64,000 nucleotides of DNA from GCA-2711565 sp963664245 (GTDB taxonomy: Bacteria > Bacteroidota > Bacteroidia > Bacteroidales > GCA-2711565). The DNA is taken from positions 1,674,001-1,738,000 of the forward strand of contig OY760934.1 of assembly GCA_963664245.1 (NCBI GenBank), read 5' to 3'. Below the pieces are notes generated by a model that worked only from the letters and a program-made list of their open reading frames with translations, searched no databases and was not told where the DNA came from. Each line of letters starts with the position of its first letter. The first letter of the stretch is position 1. Positions 1 to 9,363 of this stretch are shown in pieces. A program made the translations under genes and the position numbers.

Positions 1-122
1 TCTATGGTGATGGTACAGGACCTATTTCTATGGAGCTTAATGGCGTTGAGTTTTTCTCTGTAGGAGAATATGAGTGGGGTTCTTCTACAAGTACAACATT
101 TACTGTTCCATTAGTTTTATAA
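1..122 (+). CDS. C-terminal fragment of an unrecognised protein (5-prime end outside window)
   Basis: The frame is open from the window edge and closes at TAA 120-122. It gives about 39 residues rich in Gly, Ser and Thr and ending in TFTVPLVL. A strong hairpin with a T tract follows 20 bp later, so this is a genuine gene end. The tail would fit a secreted or cell-surface beta-rich protein, but no family can be named from so little sequence. Confidence 0.6.
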   Translation, partial: YGDGTGPISMELNGVEFFSVGEYEWGSSTSTTFTVPLVL

Positions 123-142
123 TTCGAAATCCTTATAAAATT

Positions 143-173
143 AAAAAAGCCCTAAGGAATTAGGGCTTTTTTT
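143..173 (+). terminator. Intrinsic terminator after the partial gene
   Basis: A stem of AAGCCCTAA pairs with TTAGGGCTT around a GGAA loop. It is flanked by an A run and followed by seven T, so it can work in either direction. Confidence 0.8.
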
Positions 174-182
174 AATGCTTCT

Positions 183-320
183 TTATATCTCATTAATGAG
201 ACTATCTATCAATAATTTATACCGTTTCAAGTTTAAACTATCCACCGGCTTTACCGATGGTGATTTAACTCTTAGCAGAACAAGCTTTCCCGTTGCTGTA
301 AAAACAAAATTGCAGGTCGG
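183..320 (-). pseudogene. Decayed duplicate of the 3-prime end of the M23 peptidase gene
   Basis: On the minus strand this stretch matches the last ~45 codons of the M23 peptidase gene at 5717-6943. Positions 183-270 are almost identical to 5717-5804, with only a few substitutions, and encode the same C-terminus LIDSLINEI followed by TAA. From about 270 to 320 the match continues in the same frame without indels but is strongly diverged, and beyond 320 it is lost. There is no start codon or peptidase domain, so it is a remnant. Both copies sit directly downstream of a terminator that ends a plus-strand gene. Confidence 0.8.
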
Positions 321-869
321 CCACCCCAATACGTAGTCAATTATCTGATTTCTATTTTATTTAAGCAATACTAAATATACATTCCACAGAATAGAACATC
401 GCCACATCTGGTTTTTATGATATTTTATAAGTCGTTTATATTACAAAAACACCTCTTGATTGATTTATTTTTTTTTTGATTTAAACCTAGAATACATTAG
501 CTCTATAAAGTATAAAAGGCTGGTATTAAAAATAGCTTTGGTTTAGGGATATTCGGTCATGTTTGCATTAATAATAAAGTTCATATTTGTAATACTTAAC
601 TAAGTTTTAATACTGGCTTTTTTATTCTTTATCTATAACCTAAAATCTAATCTGTGGTGAATGTATGTGTATTGTAAAATAATTACAAATTTGTATTAAA
701 CAGTGAATATTGAATAATAAATCCCAAAAGGGAAAAGTCATAAATAAATAAAAAGATTTGGTTTTAGGCAAATTTGCATTAAGAGCATTAAGAATTTGAT
801 TAATGTTTGATTTCTGGTCATTACAATAATCAAAAATGCATCAATTTTTATAAACCAAATTTTTTTATT
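321..869. other. Long non-coding stretch upstream of susC
   Basis: About 550 bp of AT-rich sequence without a credible ORF. It holds an imperfect long-range inverted repeat (about 514-530 against 603-620, right arm followed by T-rich sequence). No complete TTTG-N19-21-TAnnTTTG promoter was found, only near matches at 558-565 and 582-589. It probably holds the susCD promoter and a long leader, but the exact site cannot be set from sequence. Confidence 0.35.
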
Positions 870-3800
870 ATGAGAAAATTTACAGTTTGGCTAACATGTT
901 TGTTTATGTTTATAAGCATAAGTTTAGCCTATTCACAAACAAAAACCATTACAGGTACGGTAAAAAGTACGGATGGCTTACCCTTGCCAGGTGTAACAGT
1001 TTTAGTCCCGGGAACAACCATTGGAACTACTACTGACATTGAGGGAAAATATTCTATTACCATCCAGGCAAATCATGCCTCATTGAGATTTCAATATGTT
1101 GGCATGATCTCCCAAGACATTATAATTGGGACAAATACAGTTATTAATGTAGTCTTGGAAGAAGACACCTTCCAACTAGGCGAAGTCATCGTTGTTGCCT
1201 ATGGTACCTCTACAAAAGAAGCCTTTACAGGTTCGGCAGCAGTTGTAGACGAAAAGAAAATTGCTTCAAGAGCAATTACTTCTCCAATCGCTGCTATTGA
1301 AGGTTCTACCACAGGGGTACGATTCATTTCTCCATCAGGACAGCCTGGTTCAAACCCTCAAATGATAATTAGAGGGGTAGGTACCCTAAACGGTATTACT
1401 GACCCGCTTTATGTTGTAGACGGAGTTCCTTACGGTGGATCTCTTTCAGACATTAACCCTGAAGACATTAAATCGATGACCGTTCTTAAAGATGCTTCTT
1501 CTACGGCTCTTTATGGTTCTCGTGGTGCAAATGGGGTTGTTTTAATTACCACAAAAAGTGGTTCAAAACAGGAAGGATTAAAAGTAAGTGCCACCATTTC
1601 AAAAGGATTCCTAAGCCCGGGTATGCCTTTCTATGAGAGGGTCGGAGCAAAAGATTATTATGAATTAATGTGGCAAGCCTATAAAAATTCATTGATAAGG
1701 GTTGAGGGCTTATCTGAAAGTGAAGCTGCTACACGAGCATCAGATGGAATAGCAGACCGTTTATCTTACAACCCATTTAACGTAGCACGTGATCAAATTG
1801 TTGGCACTAATGGAAAAATTAACCCAAGTGCTCAGGTAATTTTACCAAACCTGGACTGGTATGATGAATTACAACAAGTTGGCCGTAGAGACAATATTTC
1901 TGTAAACGTATCAACCGGTAATGAAAAGTTTGATCTATATTTTTCTACTTCTTATTTAGAAGAAGAAGGATACATCATCGAAACAGCTTTCAACCGCTTA
2001 AGCTCACGCTTTAACACTAATTTCAGGCCTAATGATAAATTGGCTATGAGTGCTGGTTTGAACATTGCATTATCTAAACAAGAAGGCCCCTTCTCAAGGG
2101 GGACAAATTATGCAAACCCATTCTTCTTTGCTGGCGAAATGGGGCCAATTTACCCAGTTTATCTTGCAGCCCCAACAACAGGAGAATATATTCTAAATGC
2201 TGCTGGTGAAAAGCAATTTGATTTAGGTGGAGGTTATAATGAATACGGTATTCCCGGTCGCCCAATTAATATTGACCGCCATGCTGTAGCTGAAGTTCAA
2301 TACAATAACGACAAACGTAAAACCAATGCAATTGGCGCACGTTACAATGTAAATTATCAAATTATTGATGGATTAAAACTTCAGGCAAATCTCGGTATGG
2401 ATATTCAGGATTACATGAAAAAAGAATATGAAAACCATATTGTTGGTGACGGTGCTCCTAATGGACGTTACAATGAAACACGTTTCCGTAGAAAAACTGT
2501 TAACTTCAACCAATTATTAACTTATATCAAACGTTTTAACAACGGTCATAATGTAGATGTAACTTTAGGACACGAGACCTATGATTATGAATTCTCAACA
2601 ATGAGTGGAATGAAAAACACTCAAACAGCTGTTGGTATTTCTGAATTTGATAACTTCTCTCAAACTTCAGACTTATCAGGTCATACCAATGAGGCTGCAA
2701 CTGAAGGTTATTTTGCCCGTATTAATTATAACTACAAAGACAAATATTATTTAAGTGCGTCTGCCAGAAGAGACGGTTCTTCTCGTATTGCTCCTAACGT
2801 CCGTTGGGGTAATTTCTACTCTGTAGGTGGTTCCTGGCGTATGGATCAGGAAGATTTTATCAAAAACATTAAATTTATTGATGCCCTGAAATTAAGAGCT
2901 TCATGGGGACAAGTTGGGCAGGATAACTTAGGTGATCCATACTTATGGCAAGCACGTTATAGTATTCTTCCGAATGCCGGATCTCCCGGTATTTTCTGGT
3001 CCGACTTAGGGAATGATGCTCTTACTTGGGAAACCACTGAAAGTTTTGATATTGCCCTAGAGTTTGCAGTATTAAGCCGCAGGTTGGAAGGTTCTATTGA
3101 ATTTTATAAGCAAACACACTCTGATTTATTGTACAATGTACCAATTCCTCTATCTAATGGTTTGAATGCAGGGCCTGCTAACGCTGCAACTTTATATAAT
3201 CAGGGTATAGAGATCTGCCTTACTGGACGTATCATCAATAAAAAAGACCTTAAATGGGATATGACCCTTCAGGCTTCTTCAAATAAAAATAAAATCACCC
3301 AACTTCCCGATCCATTCGTAGATGGTTCAAAACGGTGGGAAGAAGGACGCTCTAGATACGATTTCTTTATTTACCACTATGCTAGTGTAGACCCTGATAA
3401 TGGTGATGCATTGTACTACATGTGGGATGAAGTTGAAGAAGGCGTATTTGAAAAAGTACTGAACGAAGATGGTTCTTGGGCAACTACCAACGATTGGGAT
3501 GAAGCCGGCAAAGGTTATGCTGATGCTAGCCCAATACCTGATGTTTACGGTTCTATCAGAAATGAACTTACTTACAAAAATTGGGAATTAAGTATATTAT
3601 TCACCTATGGTATTGGTGGAGATATCTTGGATTATGGATATGCGAACATGATGCACGAAGGCGACTATGGCTCATCCTTACACCCGGATCAGTTGGGCGG
3701 CTGGAGAAAGCCAGGTGATATTACCGACATTCCCCGTATGGAAAATGGGAATCTCAATCTTCATCAAACCATGTCTACCAGGTTCTTAACAGATGGTTCT

Positions 3801-4022
3801 TACTTAGCATTAAGAAGTTTAAACCTTGCTTATACTTTTAAAAATAAGGTTGTTAAAGATTTAGGATTCAGCAGTGTAAGAGTATTCTTTGCTGGTGAAA
3901 ACTTATTCTTAATAAGTGCTCGAAAAGGACTAGACCCTCAATTCAATTTAGCTGGCACACCTGATGCCAGAGACTACAACCCTTCAAAAGTAGTTTCATT
4001 TGGTTTAAATATAAATTTATAA
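870..4022 (+). CDS. susC: SusC/RagA-family TonB-dependent outer-membrane transporter
   Basis: Outer-membrane channel that imports a glycan or peptide with energy from TonB, working with the SusD lipoprotein next to it. The start at ATG 870 is preferred over an upstream in-frame ATG at 807 because it begins with a clear signal peptide (MRKFTVWLTCLFMFISISLA, cleavage near AYSQ). Then come a CarboxypepD_reg-like beta-sandwich (about residues 26-110, GTVKSTDGLPLPGVTV), a plug domain with the family signatures IRGVGTLNG, DPLYVVDGV and LKDASSTALYGSRGANGV, and a long beta barrel ending in LNINL. The length of 1050 aa is normal. The SusD gene begins 27 bp downstream. No glycoside hydrolase, protease or ECF-sigma/anti-sigma pair lies near, so the substrate is unknown. 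Confidence 0.95.
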   Translation: MRKFTVWLTCLFMFISISLAYSQTKTITGTVKSTDGLPLPGVTVLVPGTTIGTTTDIEGKYSITIQANHASLRFQYVGMISQDIIIGTNTVINVVLEEDTFQLGEVIVVAYGTSTKEAFTGSAAVVDEKKIASRAITSPIAAIEGSTTGVRFISPSGQPGSNPQMIIRGVGTLNGITDPLYVVDGVPYGGSLSDINPEDIKSMTVLKDASSTALYGSRGANGVVLITTKSGSKQEGLKVSATISKGFLSPGMPFYERVGAKDYYELMWQAYKNSLIRVEGLSESEAATRASDGIADRLSYNPFNVARDQIVGTNGKINPSAQVILPNLDWYDELQQVGRRDNISVNVSTGNEKFDLYFSTSYLEEEGYIIETAFNRLSSRFNTNFRPNDKLAMSAGLNIALSKQEGPFSRGTNYANPFFFAGEMGPIYPVYLAAPTTGEYILNAAGEKQFDLGGGYNEYGIPGRPINIDRHAVAEVQYNNDKRKTNAIGARYNVNYQIIDGLKLQANLGMDIQDYMKKEYENHIVGDGAPNGRYNETRFRRKTVNFNQLLTYIKRFNNGHNVDVTLGHETYDYEFSTMSGMKNTQTAVGISEFDNFSQTSDLSGHTNEAATEGYFARINYNYKDKYYLSASARRDGSSRIAPNVRWGNFYSVGGSWRMDQEDFIKNIKFIDALKLRASWGQVGQDNLGDPYLWQARYSILPNAGSPGIFWSDLGNDALTWETTESFDIALEFAVLSRRLEGSIEFYKQTHSDLLYNVPIPLSNGLNAGPANAATLYNQGIEICLTGRIINKKDLKWDMTLQASSNKNKITQLPDPFVDGSKRWEEGRSRYDFFIYHYASVDPDNGDALYYMWDEVEEGVFEKVLNEDGSWATTNDWDEAGKGYADASPIPDVYGSIRNELTYKNWELSILFTYGIGGDILDYGYANMMHEGDYGSSLHPDQLGGWRKPGDITDIPRMENGNLNLHQTMSTRFLTDGSYLALRSLNLAYTFKNKVVKDLGFSSVRVFFAGENLFLISARKGLDPQFNLAGTPDARDYNPSKVVSFGLNINL

Positions 4023-4049
4023 GATTAGAAAAAATTTAAAAACAATATT

Positions 4050-5669
4050 ATGATACGTAGATTAAGTATATTATTATTAACAGTGTCATTGATATTCTTT
4101 GTAGGTTGTAAAAAAGATTTCTTGCAATTAACACCTACAGATTCTATCTCGGCTGAAAGTGCTCTTTCTTCGCCTGAGAATATGATGCTGATTTTAAACG
4201 GACTACATCGTCAGATGTATTGTCAAAACCCCTTACCTGGTGCTGAGTGGAGCAGAACCGGACAAAGCCACTTCATGCCTATGTACGATGCTATTTCCGG
4301 AATTATTATTCACACATCTCCAGGAAACGGCTGGCACAAATCCGATCTTCAATGGTTAGATCACACCAATGCAACATATACCACACCTCGTAACTTATGG
4401 TACCAGCGTTACCACTTCATTGCTAGCTGTAATGCCATTATCAATAAAGTAGAAGATGCTGGAATGGTAATTGATGCCAACATGAAGAATATCCTCGGAC
4501 AAGCATATGCCTACCGCGCTTGGGCATACCATGTACTTGTATCAAGCTTTGCTAAAGGATATTTAGTAAGTTCTGACCCTTCATCTCAACCCGGAGTACC
4601 ACTACTATTTGCAACAACATCTCCTTACACTAGTGAACCCCGCTCATCAGTTCAGGCTATCTATAATCAAATTGAAGATGATATTGATCAAGCCATTGCT
4701 TACTTATCTGACGGAGCCAGTACTCCTGCTAATAAATCTCACATCTCATTGAATGCAGCATACGGAATCAAAGCCCGTATTGCTTTATCAAAAGGAGATT
4801 GGGCCACTGCAGCTACCAATGCTGTATTAGCCAGAGATGGATATCCTTTAATGGACGAATCTGATTATAAATCAGGGTTCAATACTTATGATCTTTCTGA
4901 AGTAATTTGGGGAGGACACGTAATTAACGAAGAAACAAATTACTACGCTTCTTTTTTCTATTATGTTGGAACAAACTTTAATGGATCGCAAAACAGAGCA
5001 AATCCTAAAATGATCAATAACGCTGTTTGGGAAGCAATCCCAGAAACTGACTACAGAAAAGATCTTTGGTTGCCAAAAGCACCAAACACCTATTCAGCTG
5101 CTTCTAACGGAGAAGGTGGTAGCTGGGAATCTGATCCTAACTATGATAACGCAGCTGATTGGGAAGCTGCAAAAGTAGCCGTCAGAACCGAATACGGAAT
5201 GACCTCTGCCTTCAATCTTCACCCGTATATGAGTGTAAAATTTTTGAACAAAAACCCTTCGACCATTGATCCAGATGATGTAATTTACATGCGTTCTTCC
5301 GAGATGTATTTAATTGAAGCTGAAGCTTATGCTATGCAAGGATTCATCACTCAGTCACAAGATGCATTAGATATACTTGCTTCTGAAAGAGATCCTGATT
5401 TTGATAAAACACAATTTAGCACCCAGGAAGAAATAATGGCTCAAATCAAATTCCAATGGGAAGTTGAACTTTGGGGAGAAGGTTTTGGATACTTCAACAA
5501 AATTCGTTGGAACGACCCCATTGACCACACTAATTCAGGTGCTTCACTAGTGCTGTATAATGATGGCTTCCAACAAAACAAGCCTTCTGTAAATGACAAT
5601 TGGATTTTCAAAATTCCTCAAATGGAAATTGATGCTAATCCAAACCTAGGTCCAGAAGATCAGAACTAA
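4050..5669 (+). CDS. susD: RagB/SusD-family surface nutrient-binding lipoprotein
   Basis: Surface lipoprotein that forms the lid of the SusC channel and binds its substrate. The N-terminus is a lipoprotein signal (MIRRLSILLLTVSLIFFVGC) with the lipid-bearing Cys at residue 20, followed by KKDFLQLTPTDS, a common start of mature SusD proteins. The TPR-like helical core is seen around residues 140-260 (YAYRAWAYHVLV, SLNAAYGIKARIALSKGDW), and the C-terminal part has RSSEMYLIEAEAYA and WGEGFGYFNKIRW, both typical of the family. It is 539 aa. It follows susC by 27 bp and a terminator closes the unit, so the two form one operon. Confidence 0.95.
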   Translation: MIRRLSILLLTVSLIFFVGCKKDFLQLTPTDSISAESALSSPENMMLILNGLHRQMYCQNPLPGAEWSRTGQSHFMPMYDAISGIIIHTSPGNGWHKSDLQWLDHTNATYTTPRNLWYQRYHFIASCNAIINKVEDAGMVIDANMKNILGQAYAYRAWAYHVLVSSFAKGYLVSSDPSSQPGVPLLFATTSPYTSEPRSSVQAIYNQIEDDIDQAIAYLSDGASTPANKSHISLNAAYGIKARIALSKGDWATAATNAVLARDGYPLMDESDYKSGFNTYDLSEVIWGGHVINEETNYYASFFYYVGTNFNGSQNRANPKMINNAVWEAIPETDYRKDLWLPKAPNTYSAASNGEGGSWESDPNYDNAADWEAAKVAVRTEYGMTSAFNLHPYMSVKFLNKNPSTIDPDDVIYMRSSEMYLIEAEAYAMQGFITQSQDALDILASERDPDFDKTQFSTQEEIMAQIKFQWEVELWGEGFGYFNKIRWNDPIDHTNSGASLVLYNDGFQQNKPSVNDNWIFKIPQMEIDANPNLGPEDQN

Positions 5670-5683
5670 AATTATTTGATAAT

Positions 5684-5718
5684 AAAAAAAGGCTTTCAAA
5701 TTTTGAAAGCCTTTTTTT
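5684..5718. terminator. Bidirectional terminator between susD and the M23 peptidase gene
   Basis: A near-perfect stem GGCTTTCAAA / TTTTGAAAGCC is flanked by an A run on the left and seven T on the right. It lies between convergent genes and touches the stop codon of the M23 gene. Confidence 0.85.
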
Positions 5719-6943
5719 ATATCTCGTTAATAAGACTATCTATCAATAACTTATACCGTTTCAAGTTTAAACTATCCACCGGCTTTACCGATGGTGATTT
5801 AACTTTCAGCGGATCAATCGCTTCTCCATTGCGGTAAAAACGAAAATCAAGGTGCGGTCCGGTTACCAAGCCTGTTGCCCCAACATAGGCAATGACATCG
5901 CCCTGCTTAACTTTCTTGCCTACTTTAATGCCTTTTGCATATCCTGACAAGTGTAAGTATTTTGTGGTATAAGTTCCGTTATGTTTTATTTGAATTTGCT
6001 TTCCCCCTTCCCGGGTCCGGTAAATCCGCTCTACTACCCCATCGCCAACGGTATGAACAGGCGTTCCCACCGCAGCAGCATAATCAACGCCCAAATGGGG
6101 CCTACGGTATTTTAAAACCGGGTGCAAACGGCTGTGCGAGTAGCGCGAACTAATCCGCTTATACGTGAGGGGAGCCTTTAAAAAAGCCCGCCGCAAACTA
6201 TTTCCTTCTTCGTCAAAATAATCGCCAACACTATCCTGAACAAAATAAAAAGCATAATGATTGTCGCCCACATGATTAAAGCGCACGGCTAAGACATTGC
6301 CCAATCCTACTTTTTGCTCATCAACATATAACTCCTCAAAAACCACGTTGAAAGAATCATTCTTCTGCAAGCCAAAAAAATCGATGGTCCAGGCAAAAAT
6401 TTCAGACAATTCATTGGCCAGGTTGGGATCGGCTTCTGCCTCAACCATTGCGTTCCATAACGAAGAAGTTATCTTTCCGTGTAGTTGATTGACCTGTGTG
6501 GTAATTTCTTTTTCGCCTTTATGCACATGAATCGAATCCCTTAAATCAAAAACAACATAAGAAGTAGGCGTTGCTTCGTACACAAAATATTGAATTTGAT
6601 TGCTCGAATCGTTTTTACAAAGCACCGAATAATTTCGGTTCCGTTTTAAATGCCTGACATCAAACACCGGTTTGGCCCTGCGTGCAGCCAAATCAATATC
6701 GGCATAACTTACCCCGTATTTAACTAAAATCTCCGAAAGAAACTGGTTTCGTTTTACCTTATCCCGATAAACTACCAAAGAATCAACCACAATTCCATAC
6801 TCCATTTCGGGTTCATACACTGGTATTTCTGTTAAATCACTTTTGTCTTCCGTGTGTGTCATCCTATACCAGGCATCAATAAAAAACAGAATACCAAAAG
6901 TGATGACTACCAGAACCAATATTTCGACTAAACGTTTATTCAT
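5717..6943 (-). CDS. Membrane-anchored M23 family metallopeptidase
   Basis: Probable cell-envelope endopeptidase of the LytM/M23 type, acting on peptidoglycan cross-links in the periplasm. One N-terminal membrane helix (about residues 7-23) anchors it. A middle region (about 55-130) resembles the LysM/OapA-type domain often found before M23, and the M23 domain covers about 250-390. The zinc motif HxxxD is present (HLGVD). The second motif, normally HxH, reads GPHLDF here, so the second His is replaced by Asp. The domain may still bind metal through Asp or may be a non-catalytic LytM factor. The C-terminal ~45 codons are duplicated at 183-320. The upstream gene iorB is separated by a terminator. 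Confidence 0.85.
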   Translation of the reverse strand: MNKRLVEILVLVVITFGILFFIDAWYRMTHTEDKSDLTEIPVYEPEMEYGIVVDSLVVYRDKVKRNQFLSEILVKYGVSYADIDLAARRAKPVFDVRHLKRNRNYSVLCKNDSSNQIQYFVYEATPTSYVVFDLRDSIHVHKGEKEITTQVNQLHGKITSSLWNAMVEAEADPNLANELSEIFAWTIDFFGLQKNDSFNVVFEELYVDEQKVGLGNVLAVRFNHVGDNHYAFYFVQDSVGDYFDEEGNSLRRAFLKAPLTYKRISSRYSHSRLHPVLKYRRPHLGVDYAAAVGTPVHTVGDGVVERIYRTREGGKQIQIKHNGTYTTKYLHLSGYAKGIKVGKKVKQGDVIAYVGATGLVTGPHLDFRFYRNGEAIDPLKVKSPSVKPVDSLNLKRYKLLIDSLINEI

Positions 6944-7021
6944 TTTCTTTTTTACTATTTATTAAATTTATAAAATCCTGAACCACACTATCCGGCACTT
7001 TGCAAAAATACCTTCGTACAC

Positions 7022-7058
7022 AAAAAACCCATCCCGAAAAATTCGTGGACGGGTTTTT
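7022..7058 (-). terminator. Terminator of the iorAB operon
   Basis: The stem AAAAAACCC-a-TCC pairs with GGA-c-GGGTTTTT. Read on the minus strand it ends in a T run just beyond the iorB stop codon. Confidence 0.65.
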
Positions 7059-7076
7059 ACATATTTTTATTTAAAA

Positions 7077-7658
7077 TTATTTATTCTGGTTTGCAAACGC
7101 AAGTCCTTTGCGAAATGCTTCTAGGTTTTTTTCAACAACATCTTCGCCTTTATTGCCAAAAATTTTGCGGATTGCATTTTCCAAAACATCAATTTCAATA
7201 TCAAGGAAAGGTGCACTGGCTCCCAAAACCACAATGTTTGCAGATTTTGGGGAGTCCAAATCCTTTGCAATTTGATCAGCATCCAGGGCAATATAACGAT
7301 CCAACGATTCAATTTTTCCCATCAGTTCTTCCATGGGCGGATAATTGGAGATGTTTACAAATGGTTTCACATTTGTAACCAGCCAGCCATCTTTCGAGAG
7401 CATGGGCAAATACCTTAACGATTCCATGGGTTCAACCGCAATAATAATGTCTGCTTTACCGGCCGGAATTAAATCCGACGCAATTTCCTGCGAAGACAAA
7501 CGAAGATGCGACTGAACATCCCCACCACGCTGGCTCATCCCGTGAACCTCGGCTTGCTTTAAAAACAACCCGGCATCAATGGCTGCCGTGCCAATGGTTG
7601 CCGCAATTGAAAGAATTCCCTGGCCGCCTACGCCAGCTAAAATTATATCTCGTTTCAT
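7077..7658 (-). CDS. iorB: Indolepyruvate:ferredoxin oxidoreductase, beta subunit
   Basis: Gamma-type domain of the 2-oxoacid oxidoreductase family. With IorA it oxidises aryl pyruvates from aromatic amino acids to aryl-acetyl-CoA and reduces ferredoxin in the cytoplasm. The N-terminus has the family signature AGVGGQGI (residues 8-15), then QAEVHGMSQRGGDVQSHLR, typical of IorB. The 193 aa length is normal. It lies 4 bp after iorA on the same strand and is clearly cotranscribed. Such enzymes are typical of anaerobic amino-acid fermenters. Confidence 0.93.
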   Translation of the reverse strand: MKRDIILAGVGGQGILSIAATIGTAAIDAGLFLKQAEVHGMSQRGGDVQSHLRLSSQEIASDLIPAGKADIIIAVEPMESLRYLPMLSKDGWLVTNVKPFVNISNYPPMEELMGKIESLDRYIALDADQIAKDLDSPKSANIVVLGASAPFLDIEIDVLENAIRKIFGNKGEDVVEKNLEAFRKGLAFANQNK

Positions 7659-7662
7659 TTTT

Positions 7663-9288
7663 TTACTTTTTACGTTCTTCTAATTTTTTCGCGTTATGTT
7701 TTGCCCGCATGCGCTTATTCAGGGTTTGAATACATTCGCGCTGAGGAATAATCACCGAAACACCTTCGTATTCCAACTCTTTTTTAATGATGGAAACATT
7801 TTCGTCGTGCCATTTACGCAATGGTTTTAACACATGAAGATGCTCTCTTTCCATTCCTAAACCAAGACATATCGATTCGATGTGCCCCAAGGCTGAAGAA
7901 GTTTGTCCTCCCGTCATTCCTGTTGTTGAATTATCTAAAATAATAATGGTAACAGGCGTGTTATTGTTAATTGCGTCAAGCAAACCGGTCATTCCTGAAT
8001 GTGTAAAAGTTGAATCTCCAATAACACCAACCGAAGGAACCAAACCGGCCTCAGCAGCACCAATAGCCATGGTTACCGAAGCGCCCATATCTACACAAGA
8101 ATTAATCGCTTCCAAGGGTTTTAAAGCTGCCAGTGTGTAACATCCAATATCTGAAAATACACGACCCTTGGCATATTTATTCAGGGCTTCGTTCAGAGCC
8201 AGGAAGGAATCGGTATGCGGACATCCATCGCATAATTTAGGCGGGCGACCCGCTAAAAATGCTGGAATATTTTCGCCTTCTTCCACAGCCATTCCTAAAG
8301 CCCGGGCAATAATGTTCGGGTTTAGTTCGCCTTCTCTCGGAACCGTTCCGTCCAGCCTTCCTTTAATGGTTTTTCCTTTATTTAAAAAGCCTTTAATCAT
8401 GTCTTCAAGCAACGGATAACCTTCTTCCAAAATCAAAAGCTCATTACAACTTTCATAAAGTTGGTTAACCATTTTTTCAGGAACCGGGTATTGACCAAGT
8501 TTTAACACCGGATAAGGAACCTTCCGGTCTACGAAATTCTCCATCAAATAGTTGTAAGCAATCCCGGTAGTAATAATTCCCAGCGATTTATCTCCGCCCT
8601 CAATGTATTCATTAAACCCCGAATTCAAAGCTTCTTGTTCAAAGATAGCCTGGTTCTCCAAAAGCATTTTATATTGTTTCCGGGCAATGGCAGGCAACAA
8701 CACATATTGTGTAAGATTTTCGGGCAGTTTCATTTCGTTTTGAGGCAAAACCTCTTTACGCTCCACCCCTGCCCTTGAGTGAGCCAAACGGGTTGTAATT
8801 CTTAAAAGAACCGGAATTTTCAAACGTTCCGACAGTTCAAAGCCATAGCGAACCATATCATAAGCTTGTTGCTGATTACTGGGTTCCAAAATCGGCATCA
8901 TCGCAAACTTTCCGTAAAAACGGGAGTCTTGCTCGTTTTGAGAAGAGTGCATCGACGGATCATCCGCCGCCACAACAATTAAACCACCATTGGTTCCTGT
9001 AATTGCCGAATTTACAAACGCATCGGCAGCTACATTCAGTCCAACGTGCTTCATGCACACCATGGCACGTTTGCCGGCATACGACATCCCAATAGCTGCT
9101 TCCATGGCCGTTTTTTCATTCGCCGACCATTTTGATCTTATCTTAAGTTCTTTTGCTTGTTTTGAACGTTGAACATATTCCGTAATCTCGGTTGAGGGCG
9201 TTCCCGGGTAAGCATAAATTCCCGACATGCCCGCATCTATACCCCCTTGGGCAATGGCTTCATCACCCAATAATAATAACTTTTGCAT
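7663..9288 (-). CDS. iorA: Indolepyruvate:ferredoxin oxidoreductase, alpha subunit (no C-terminal ferredoxin domain)
   Basis: Thiamine-diphosphate-dependent subunit. The N-terminal pyrimidine-binding part is seen at GIYAYPGTPSTEITEY (about residues 24-39). The C-terminal TPP domain has a CDGCPH loop and the Mg-TPP motif GDSTFTHSGMTGLLDAINNN. The protein is 541 aa and stops with a Lys-rich tail; the 8-Cys ferredoxin-like segment that closes longer archaeal IorA proteins is absent. Electrons must therefore pass to an outside ferredoxin, as in shorter bacterial forms. It is first in the operon with iorB. I chose ATG 9288 because the sequence directly begins the conserved LLLGDEAIAQGG. Confidence 0.93.
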   Translation of the reverse strand: MQKLLLLGDEAIAQGGIDAGMSGIYAYPGTPSTEITEYVQRSKQAKELKIRSKWSANEKTAMEAAIGMSYAGKRAMVCMKHVGLNVAADAFVNSAITGTNGGLIVVAADDPSMHSSQNEQDSRFYGKFAMMPILEPSNQQQAYDMVRYGFELSERLKIPVLLRITTRLAHSRAGVERKEVLPQNEMKLPENLTQYVLLPAIARKQYKMLLENQAIFEQEALNSGFNEYIEGGDKSLGIITTGIAYNYLMENFVDRKVPYPVLKLGQYPVPEKMVNQLYESCNELLILEEGYPLLEDMIKGFLNKGKTIKGRLDGTVPREGELNPNIIARALGMAVEEGENIPAFLAGRPPKLCDGCPHTDSFLALNEALNKYAKGRVFSDIGCYTLAALKPLEAINSCVDMGASVTMAIGAAEAGLVPSVGVIGDSTFTHSGMTGLLDAINNNTPVTIIILDNSTTGMTGGQTSSALGHIESICLGLGMEREHLHVLKPLRKWHDENVSIIKKELEYEGVSVIIPQRECIQTLNKRMRAKHNAKKLEERKK

Positions 9289-9363
9289 TGCAGTATATGT
9301 TTGTTTTTAGTTAGTTTTAACGAGCTCTAAATTAGCCATTTTTTTTGAGTTGGGAACTTATAA

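Noticed and set aside
807..870. Upstream in-frame start for susC
   Set aside because: The additional 21 residues would bury the signal peptide that begins at 870.
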